Positions 18,372-26,400 of a DNA stretch of 64,000 nucleotides are shown here, one piece after another. Below the pieces are notes generated by a model. The model was given only the letters and a program-made list of their open reading frames with translations. It was not told the origin of the DNA and searched no databases. The stretch is from positions 496,001 through 560,000 of the forward strand of contig NZ_JACETV010000002.1 of NCBI RefSeq assembly GCF_013912375.1. Direction: 5' to 3'. The position numbers were made by a program, and so were the translations under genes. Position 1 is the stretch's first letter; the number at the start of each line of letters is the position of its first letter. The stretch is from Emticicia sp. BO119 (GTDB taxonomy: Bacteria; Bacteroidota; Bacteroidia; Cytophagales; Spirosomataceae).

Positions 18372-19185
18372 TGTAAAATCGGGTTTTAAAATCTGCTTTA
18401 CGAGTTTTTTGAAATTTTATGTTAAGGAGATTACTTAGATAAACAAAGAGACATATCAATAACTCTCAAATTCAACAATAAATTTGAATGGTGATTCATC
18501 ATGACTAATTAATTAAGCTTTAAATACATCATAGATACCCTTTATAGTTAAGCAAATGCTCTATAGCATAACGAGTGTATCTAAGAAATATTGAAATAGC
18601 TATTTTTTTACGGGCAGAGTTATATGCCAAATTAAAACTCATATAGTTTCACGACTTAGTAATTTTATATATTTTGATTAATAAACTTAATCTTTTCATT
18701 AATTAACAATTGATATGTTAAAATATTGGATTTTAGCCCAAATTATACTTGATTAAATTTGGGTTTTATATCCTATTAATTAGACATTTTAAACCGCTTA
18801 TATAAATTCGATGTTTTGCTTTGTAAAGCAAAATTAACTGGTTTTATCGGAAAAAAATCTTAATTACGGAAAATCATGAAAGTAAATAGTTAATGTCCAA
18901 CAAAATAAAATAATAGTTAAATTTTAGAGTGTATTTAAATATTGTCTTTCTGACCAAAAAGAGCAAATTTTTGGTCAGACAAGCGTATGTGGCACATTTT
19001 TCGGATGTAGCCATCAGACTGCCAAAGTGGCAGCTACACGGTTCGCCTTTCGATTGAAAAAATGCAACAAAGTATAGCTAGAAAAGCGGAGGCTGCACAG
19101 ATGTCTTTGTAGGCCGAACAATAATTTTTAAACATGCTCTTAATATATCACCTGGCTTTCGCAGTCAGTTGTGAGTATTTTTATA
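18372..19185. other. Gene-free 0.8 kb with several hairpins
   Basis: No ORF with recognisable coding character. The DNA is very AT-rich up to about 18950, then more balanced to 19130. Hairpins: 18737-18744 with 18756-18763 (cccaaatt/aatttggg), 18814-18822 with 18825-18833, the 12-bp stem listed separately, and a compound stem at 19005-19036 (tgtag, ctgcc, ggcag, ctaca). The balanced part may be a relic of a lost gene; I could not identify it. Confidence 0.4.
18949..18979 (-). terminator. 12-bp stem downstream of the anti-sigma-like gene
   Basis: tctgaccaaaaa pairs perfectly with tttttggtcaga around a 7-base loop. It lies about 200 bases past the minus-strand stop at 19186, so it is a possible but distant terminator. 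Confidence 0.4.
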
Positions 19186-19869
19186 TTAAAAAACTTTTGC
19201 CCAAAGTATTCGCCACCAGATTTTCCAGCGGTTTAGTTTATCAATAGGGTATTCACAATCGGTACAGTCTTCAAATTTTTTGTAGATTTCTTCTGCCTTA
19301 TAGGGTTGGTTACTTTTGATATAAGCCAACGCTAAGTGCCATTCTGCGGCTTCTTTAAAATAAGGCCGGATATTTTTTACCTGAAGAGATCGCTGAAAGT
19401 CTTTTACTGCTAACAAGTAACTTCCTTCTACTAAATGGGCTTGCCCATCAAAAAAACTATTGAATGCGGTTCGTTGCTCGGGCGTGAGTTTAGTGCTATC
19501 TATTCCTCTTGTAACATTAAAATCGTTTTCAGTATCAGGCAAATGAACACTTACCAATGATATATACAGCATAAAAATGATTGAGGCAGCCATAGAGGCA
19601 CCTGCCGCATACCTGATTATTCGGAAAGGAGAAAACTTGTGTAGCCGTCTTTCTCTGTTTTGTAGATTCTTAATTGTTTTTAAGACTTGTTCCTGAATAA
19701 CCGACTCTTTTAAAAGATTGAGTGTTTTTCGAATTTCTTCCACTTTTTTAGTTAGTTCAATATCCTTTTTTAGTTCTTCTTCAAAAAATAAAGTATCCTT
19801 CTGGTTTAATTTACCTAGCAGGTAGTCTTCAATCCATTCAAACTCTTCTTGTTCATTAGTTGGTCTCAT
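19186..19869 (-). CDS. Membrane anti-sigma-like protein with TPR-type periplasmic part
   Basis: 227 residues. The N-terminal ~85 are cytoplasmic and helical (EEFEWIEDYLLGKLNQKDTLFFEEEL), similar to zinc-free anti-sigma domains of Bacteroidota. A single membrane segment follows near residues 90-110 (IIFMLYISLVSV). The periplasmic part has TPR-like helices (SYLLAVKDFQRSL, AAEWHLALAYIKSNQPYKAEEIYKKF). Its start overlaps the 3' end of the ECF sigma gene by 14 bases, the usual sigma/anti-sigma layout. With that sigma gene frameshifted, its partner may be gone, so it may be under relaxed selection. Confidence 0.7.
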   Translation of the reverse strand: MRPTNEQEEFEWIEDYLLGKLNQKDTLFFEEELKKDIELTKKVEEIRKTLNLLKESVIQEQVLKTIKNLQNRERRLHKFSPFRIIRYAAGASMAASIIFMLYISLVSVHLPDTENDFNVTRGIDSTKLTPEQRTAFNSFFDGQAHLVEGSYLLAVKDFQRSLQVKNIRPYFKEAAEWHLALAYIKSNQPYKAEEIYKKFEDCTDCEYPIDKLNRWKIWWRILWAKVF

Positions 19870-20433
19870 ATCTCATAAGTTTACTTAGTTCTTTCATGCA
19901 TCTAAATTTTCTTACTTTAGCAGCATTTGCATTGCCCAAGTTAAATAGAACAGCGATTTCTTCCATCGATTTCTGGTCTAAATAATAAGCTTTTAAAATT
20001 CCCTGACAAAGTGTTCCTAATTTTTTGAAAATTGACTGTGCCATCTCAAATTCTTCTTTTTCAATTAAGATGTTTACGGGAGTCATTTCAGGGGTCGAAA
20101 ATTTTGAAACAAATTCTGCCTCATGTATAGGTCCCTTCCCATCTTTACCTAACTTTTTTAGCCACAGCTTATACGCGACCGCATATAAGTAAGTACTTAT
20201 TTTAGTATCATCCTGTAAGTGAACTTATCAGACCAGACCTGATTAAAAAAAGAAAGTAATACTTCCTGAAATAAATCTTCTGCGTCTTCAATCACTCCAC
20301 TATTTCTTAATACAAGATGAGTGATGGTCTTATGGTTCTGCTTATATAACTGTTCAGCTATACGGTTACAGATTTTCTTGTCACGGCTTAATAGCCCTTC
20401 AATAATTTCTTTGTCAGTAAATTCTAGGGTCAT
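19856..20433 (-). pseudogene. ECF-type sigma-70 factor broken by a frameshift
   Basis: Two frames together make one ~190-residue ECF sigma factor. The first (from ATG 20433) gives region 2: DAEDLFQEVLLSFFNQVWSDKF, then runs into a stop at 20197. The second frame, open from 20224, picks up exactly there with TKISTYLYAVAYKLWLKKLG and continues through region 4 (SMEEIAVLFNLGNANAAKVRKF) to 19856. Adding one T near 20215 (acttac to actttac) would restore KFTLQDDTKISTYLY, so a single-base loss in a short T run is the simplest cause. It may be a real pseudogene, a phase-variable site or a sequencing error. The membrane partner gene overlaps its 3' end. Confidence 0.85.
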
Positions 20434-20535
20434 AGTGGGAGCATCATTTTTAGCATTTATTCCAGCAAACTAAAAAAGGTAACAAAAAAATTAATCCAAC
20501 TAAAGCGATAGGTAGGGGTAAAAAAATAAAAAAAC

Positions 20536-20910
20536 AAAAAAGAGACACTATCCGCATCGGAACTGTATGTCGTAATATCAAAGGCGTAGGTTATATCTAT
20601 CAACAAACTTTTATTGACATTTATACTAAGGTACCCTATGTCAAACTATATAATCTTAAAAAAGCTTTGGTATCGGCTGATATGTTTAACGATAAAGTCA
20701 TCTCTTTTTATGAGCAAAATGACATTCGTCTTTTAAGGGTTTTAACAGACAGCAACGCGACCGGGTCGCCGGAGTGATATCAATTGTACTTAGCCTTAGA
20801 AGATATTAATCATACTAAGACCAAAAGTCATCAGACAAATGGTATTTGCAGTTGCGTAATACTTATTTTCTTTGCTCTTCTCTCGTTTCGGAAAGTCTTT
20901 GAGAATTTTA
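20536..20910 (+). mobile_element. Decayed IS481-family transposase relic
   Basis: In one + frame from about 20545 the translation reads DTIRIG, then IKGVGYIYQQTFIDIYTKV, DIRLLRVLTD, a stop at 20776, then YQLYLALEDINHTKTK and HQTNGIC. This is the order of the rve/DDE integrase core of IS481-type transposases, with the first two Asp kept. After QTNGIC the expected ERFHKT, holding the catalytic Glu, is lost, and a shifted frame resumes FRK.FE near 20895. The N-terminal HTH part and both terminal inverted repeats are missing. It lies beside the frameshifted sigma gene. Confidence 0.75.
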
Positions 20911-21110
20911 TTATAAAACTAATTAACTCGTTGTGATTTGCGAGAATCTATCTAAAGATTCAAATAAAACCTATTTGAAAAAATTGCATATGCCAATTAA
21001 TAATGCTTAGATATTATTTGATAGAGTTGTACCGGATTATCCAGCGAATTATGGAAATTAAGAATGAATAGTAAATAAGGCTATTGATACAAATACTTTT
21101 GATCCCTTAA
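20911..21110. other. AT-rich spacer
   Basis: No gene, hairpin or promoter that I can support between the transposase relic and the stop of the PAS-LuxR gene at 21111. Confidence 0.4.
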
Positions 21111-21893
21111 TTATATCATTCGATAAATTCTTAGTAGATTAATTAGCTCTGTGGCGTCAACCAGACCTAATTTTTTTAACATGTTTTGCCTATGGGTATT
21201 TACTGTGTTTACACTGATGAATAGTTTTCCCGCAATTTGCTCACTTGTAAAACCTTCACCCAGTAGTTTAGCTATCTCCTGTTCTCTTTTCGTGAGGAGT
21301 GTTAATTCTGAGGCTGTATTTGTCTCATTGTTTATTTCAAAAAAACGACTGGTTTTGCCTCCGGTTAAATGAATGTGCTGTTTGCCATTTCGTTTGAAAT
21401 GAGTGATATCTGTTATGTAGGCCAGAAAATAGGTAATGTGACCATCATCGTTTGTTTTTAATGCAATGCTTTCCTGGCAGACCCTTCTGATGCGTCCGTC
21501 TTTTCCTGCCATCTGGTAATCGTAAATTACCCTGAACATTTTCATCTGTTTTGGGTCAAGGGTAGCCGTATAGGAACTGATTTGCCTGGATATTTCACCC
21601 AGTCCCAGAAAATCTTTTTCCAGATATTTACTTACGTAGCCTTCTACCCCAACTTCATAGAAATAGTCTGTAGGCCAGCCACAGACTTTCTCAACTGCAC
21701 CTAAAATCAATGGATACATCATTGTTTTTATTTCAAGTACAGCCAGCGCATGCCCCTGCATGGTGAGTGTTTCGTGTAAGAGAGGGTTGTTTGCCACAAG
21801 GCTGGCTACTACATCAAAATCTTCGTTTGTTCCATCTGAATGCCAGATTCTCTTGAAGTCGTTAAAATCAAATGGATAGGAGATTAAACCCAT
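21111..21893 (-). CDS. PAS-LuxR transcriptional regulator, copy 1
   Basis: 260 residues. The N-terminal half is PAS-like: a helical cap, then PLILGAVEKVCGWPTDYFYE, and a PAC-like FRVIYDYQMAGKDGRIRRVCQESIAL followed by YFLAYITDITHFKR. The C-terminal half is a LuxR HTH (LTKREQEIAKLLGEGFTSEQIAGKLF, then TVNTHRQNMLKKLGLVDATEL). There is no phospho-receiver, so the input is probably a small ligand or redox cue sensed by the PAS part. It is about 75% identical by eye to the upstream copy at 22164, a clear tandem duplication. A palindrome sits 38 bases before its start. Confidence 0.85.
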   Translation of the reverse strand: MGLISYPFDFNDFKRIWHSDGTNEDFDVVASLVANNPLLHETLTMQGHALAVLEIKTMMYPLILGAVEKVCGWPTDYFYEVGVEGYVSKYLEKDFLGLGEISRQISSYTATLDPKQMKMFRVIYDYQMAGKDGRIRRVCQESIALKTNDDGHITYFLAYITDITHFKRNGKQHIHLTGGKTSRFFEINNETNTASELTLLTKREQEIAKLLGEGFTSEQIAGKLFISVNTVNTHRQNMLKKLGLVDATELINLLRIYRMI

Positions 21894-21930
21894 AGAATTT
21901 TCAATTAAAACGTTTTGGTTTGGATTTGAA

Positions 21931-21948
21931 ATACTGGATGTTCCGTAT
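21931..21948 (-). promoter_or_regulatory. Palindrome upstream of PAS-LuxR copy 1
   Basis: atactggatgttccgtat, an imperfect 8-2-8 palindrome 38 bases before the start at 21893. The same site at the same distance precedes copy 2 (22983-23000), while the DNA around it has diverged more. This suggests a conserved operator or 5' RNA hairpin. Confidence 0.5.
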
Positions 21949-22163
21949 TGTAATACTAATCAAATAAGAAGAGATTTGCAAGAGTCTGCCAGAAGATTCT
22001 AATCCTGTCTACAGATATCAATTTAAATATTGCAGGAGCTTGACAGATACTGACCTTTCGTGATAAATTGCCTGATAGGCTAAATGATTATCCCGGAGAT
22101 TATCGAAAGTAGGCTTAAAAAAATAATCGGGTTTCATAGATACAAATATTTATTAGCTCTCCA

Positions 22164-22946
22164 TCAAATCATACGATAAATCCTTAACAGGTTCATCAGC
22201 TCCGTGGCGTCTACGAGGTTGAATTTTTTTAGCATATTTTGCCTGTGCGTATTTACGGTGTTTACACTGATAAACAGTTTTTCAGCAATCTCGTAACTGT
22301 TGAATCCCTCGCCCAGTAGTTTGGCTATTTCCTGCTCTCTTTTAGTAAGCAGGGTTAATTCTGCGACTGTATTTGTCTCATTGTTTATTTCAAAAAAACG
22401 GCTGGTATTGCCTCCTGTCAGGTGCATATGTTGCTTGCCAGCCCTTTTGAAATGCGTGATATCAGATACATACGCCATAAAATAAGTGATGTGCCCTTCA
22501 TTGTTTGTTTTCAAAGCTATGCTTTCTTCACATATTCTTCTTATGCGTCCGTCTTTACCTTTCATCTGATAATCGTAGATTACTCTGAATTGTTTTACCT
22601 GTTTTTTGTTCAGGGTGGCTACGTACGAATTAATCAGTTTAGATGTTTCTTCAAGACCAAGAAAATCCCGGTCAGGACATTTGCTTATATAACCTTCAAC
22701 ACCCGCTTCATAAAAATACTCGGTAGACCAGCCACATACTTTTTCTACATCTCCTAGAATTAATGGGTAACGCATTGTTTTGACATCCATTACTGCTAAT
22801 GCATGCCCTTGCATAATAAGTGTCTCATGCATTAAAGGATTGTTTCCTATTAGATTGGCAACGGATTCATGGTCTTCGTTAAGACCGCCGGAATTCCATA
22901 TTCTTTTATACTCATTAAAACTGAAGGGACAAGCTATTAAACCCAT
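22164..22946 (-). CDS. PAS-LuxR transcriptional regulator, copy 2
   Basis: I start at 22946 (MGLIACPFSFNEYKRIWNSGG), which aligns with the start of copy 1. The open frame to 23066 would read through the conserved palindrome. 260 residues with the same layout: PAS-like sensor (PLILGDVEKVCGWSTEYFYE; FRVIYDYQMKGKDGRIRRICEES) and LuxR HTH (LTKREQEIAKLLGEGFNSYEIAEKLF). It differs from copy 1 mainly around residues 10-30 and 105-145, so the two may have split their inputs while keeping similar DNA-binding helices. It is divergent from the LytTR gene at 23155. Confidence 0.85.
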   Translation of the reverse strand: MGLIACPFSFNEYKRIWNSGGLNEDHESVANLIGNNPLMHETLIMQGHALAVMDVKTMRYPLILGDVEKVCGWSTEYFYEAGVEGYISKCPDRDFLGLEETSKLINSYVATLNKKQVKQFRVIYDYQMKGKDGRIRRICEESIALKTNNEGHITYFMAYVSDITHFKRAGKQHMHLTGGNTSRFFEINNETNTVAELTLLTKREQEIAKLLGEGFNSYEIAEKLFISVNTVNTHRQNMLKKFNLVDATELMNLLRIYRMI

Positions 22947-22982
22947 AGAGATGTGAAAAGGATGTGTCGGTTTGGCGCTAAA

Positions 22983-23000
22983 ATACTGAATGTTCAGTAT
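22983..23000 (-). promoter_or_regulatory. Palindrome upstream of PAS-LuxR copy 2
   Basis: atactgaatgttcagtat, a perfect 8-2-8 palindrome 37 bases before the start at 22946. It is the better-preserved twin of the site at 21931. Confidence 0.55.
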
Positions 23001-23154
23001 TGTAAAGCTAATTGAATAGCGGGAAATTTGCAAGTAACTACGTGATGAATCAAATATTGTCTGCACAATCGTATTTAAAAAATACCGGATAGCCTTATAC
23101 GCTTCTTATGCATAAGGTGGTATCCTGCCAAACCCAAAAGAACGAAAATTGTCA

Positions 23155-23472
23155 ATGACTAGAAAAATTTATCCTCAGACTGACGAGATAGTGTATCTCG
23201 AAGCTCAGATTAATTATACGATTCTGCATTTAAAAAACGGCCGGAAGATAGTTTCTTCTACTACGCTCAAATATCATCAGGCAGACAGCTGTCTCGATGG
23301 GTTTCTACGAGTGCACAGGTCTTATCTCATTAATCCTGATTTTATCAAAAACATTGTAAGAGAGCGGACTAAAACCATTGCGCAACTGCTTGACGGAAGA
23401 GAACTTGAGGTATCAAGAAGGAGAGTTGAGCTCGTAAAAAATTTGAGATATTCAATAGAAAACACATTTTGA
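23155..23472 (+). CDS. Stand-alone LytTR DNA-binding protein
   Basis: I start at the ATG at 23155; an upstream TTG in frame at 23149 is less likely. 105 residues, LytTR domain only: INYTILHLKNGRKIVSS, GFLRVHRSYLINPDFIKNI and RELEVSRRRVELVKN. It is the closest relative of the LytTR protein at 14660. Its stop codon is separated by one base from the ATG of the 1926-residue secreted protein, so the two are certainly cotranscribed. That makes this the clearest of three LytTR/giant-protein pairs here. I infer an autoregulatory or dose-setting role. Confidence 0.88.
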   Translation: MTRKIYPQTDEIVYLEAQINYTILHLKNGRKIVSSTTLKYHQADSCLDGFLRVHRSYLINPDFIKNIVRERTKTIAQLLDGRELEVSRRRVELVKNLRYSIENTF

Positions 23473-23473
23473 G

Positions 23474-26400
23474 ATGAATAAAACTTTACGCATTATCATT
23501 TTATCGGTTATCTGTTTATCCACTAAGGCACAGATATCATTAGTGAAGCAATTTGACAGGCAGATTGCAAATTTTGAAACGCTTGGTAATAAAATTCTTT
23601 TTAATGTTGAATCTCAGGGAGGCGAGCCGGAATTATGGGTAAGTGATGGATCAGAGAGTGGTACTTTTATAATACCTTCTGCTCCGCCTCTTACTTCAGT
23701 ATCTACATTCAGGAGTCGGGTAGGAAATTATATATTCTGGTATGTAAATGGTGAAATATGGAAATCGGATGGCACTATATCAGGAACGGTGAAAGTAAAG
23801 GATGGGCTACCGAGCTGTAATAATCTGGTAAATCTGAATGGTATATTAGTTTTTACCGGGGAAGATGATTTATGGAGAAGTGATGGTACTACTGGGGGGA
23901 CTTATAAAATAAAGGACGATATTGTACCTTATGTTTTAGAACGAACAGCCGTATATAATGGATACTTATATTTTATGGGTGGAAACGCTATTAGTAACTT
24001 CACTACGGTATGGCGTACAGATGGTACCACAACTGGCACTACCGAAATTCCCAATGGTGGGTATAAACCCTTGGGTTTTAATGTCATTAATAATAAACTC
24101 ATTTATTCGGCATTTATTACTTATCCAAATTGCGAAACTAACGATTCAGGATTTATAAGAGTAATAGTACAAATGGACGGTTCGAATGTCACCGTGCTAA
24201 CACCAGTAAATTGTATTCCTTCTAATCCATTCGGGTGGAATAATTTCGAATCTACTTCAAAATTTTTCAAAGCAGGCAATTACTTGTATTTCAAGGGTGG
24301 AATAAGCATAGTGGGTGGTTTTGGAAGTACTAATCTATTTAGAACTGATGGTACTGTTGCAGGTACTATCAAATTAACAAACTTTATTCCAAGTTCATTA
24401 AATGAAGGGCTCGATAATTCATTCTGGGATGGTAGCATGGAAAATGATTTTGGATTTGATAATATCTTTCTCTTTCCAGCCAGAACAAGTAATGAAGGTA
24501 TTGAGCTATGGAGAAGCGATGGAACAGCAATTGGCACTTATTTACTGAAAGATTTCATTATAGGGGCAGAGGCGTCAAATCCCAAAGAATTCAGGACTAT
24601 CAACGGTTTGACCTACTTCTATGCCAAGTCTGTTACATACGGCATGGAACTATGGAAAAGTGACGGTACTGCAAATGGCACGCAATTGGTAGAACAGCTA
24701 AACCGTTCTGCACAAAATGTACCGTTTCCGACGAACTTCCCTTTCAATGGGCATGAGTATGGCATTAATATGGGAAACGGTTATTATTTCTCAGGTATCT
24801 ATAATAATATTAATGGTTTATATAAAACCTGCATTTCTCCTTTTCCGGTACTTTCGGCTACTAATACCACTATATGTGCTGGTAGTAATACCACGTTGAG
24901 CGCATCAGGCTGTAATGGTATCATCACATGGAACACAGGCGCAACAACGAGCTCAATCGTAGTTTCTCCCGGCACAAGTACTACTTATTCAGCTACCTGT
25001 ACTGAGGGCGTTTGCAGTACAAGTATTACTAACTCGCTGACCATAACAGTGAATCCGGTTCCCGTTATTGCGGCCAATACAGGTAATTTATGTGCCGGAC
25101 AAAGTATAACACTTACGGCATCAGGCGTAACGGCAGGCATTCAATGGCAACGGAATGGAAGTACTATTGCAAGTGCTACAAATGCCACCTACAGCCCAAC
25201 ACAGGCAGGCACATACAGAGCCATTGTTATTGCTACGCAATGCTATTCTAACGAGATTATAGTAAAACCCATACCTGCAGTGCCTGCTATTACCAGCAGC
25301 GCCTCAAATAGTATCTGTGCCGGGCAGAGTACCACTTTAACAGTCAGTAATTGCGCAGGTAGTGTCACATGGTTACCGTCTGGTTCCGGCTCTGCTATTT
25401 CTGTGAGTCCGGGCAGTACTACCACTTATACTGCTACCTGTACTGAAAATGCCTGCATCAATACGAATACGATCAATATTGTGGTCAATCCACTGCCTGC
25501 CGCTCCTGTGGCAAGTATTTTCAATTGTACAAACACGCCTACTAAAGTATGGGAGAAAAAATATGGTGGCACGCACATTGAAAGCCCCTATAAAGTGCTT
25601 GAATTATCAGACGGTAATTTGCTCTGGGTGGGGGTGTCTTCTTCAGCTATCAGCGGTGATAAAACTGTGAGTAATTCGGCGGGAGATGATGCCTGGATTA
25701 TCAAGACAGATGCTGCAGGTACAACTAAAATATGGGATAAAGTTTATGGTGGTACAGGTGGGGATTATCCATATGCAAGTATAGCCACAAGTGATGGAGG
25801 AGCAATTATTGCTCTAGGGTCTAACTCGGGTATGAGTGGTAATAAAACAATTGATAAATACGGTTCGAGCGGTAATGATATATGGGTGATAAAAATCAAT
25901 AGTAGCGGTGTTATTGAAAATCAATGGATTTTTGGCGGGACACTGGATGATAATCCTAAAGATATTATTCAAACAAGCGATGGAAATTATGTTCTGGCGG
26001 CGGTATCGTATTCAGCCGATGGTACCGGAAATAAAAGCATTATTAATGGTCCTATATCAAATACTATCAATGGAGATATATGGATTATTAAATTCAACCC
26101 TGCTTCCACGAGTGCAACAGGGGCTTCAGTATGGCAGGCAACTTATGGAGGTAATTCACTCGATGAACCTGCGAAAGTGATGGAAACACCATCAGGTGAT
26201 TTACTTATTGCGGGTTCTTCCAAATCAATTGTATCAGGCAATAAAACCTCTGTTAGCCATGACGGAGGGGCTGGGCAATCAGATTACTGGGTATTGAAAA
26301 TTAAAAGCAATGCCTCTGCTATTGTATGGCAGCAAAGCTATGGTGGGGCAAAGGCATCGTCAGACCCTACGGGACAAAGCTATGGAGATGATAATTTAAC

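Noticed and set aside
18990-19130. Possible transposon or gene relic of more balanced composition.
   Set aside because: Translations in all frames gave no recognisable motif, so I only describe it as part of the gene-free stretch.
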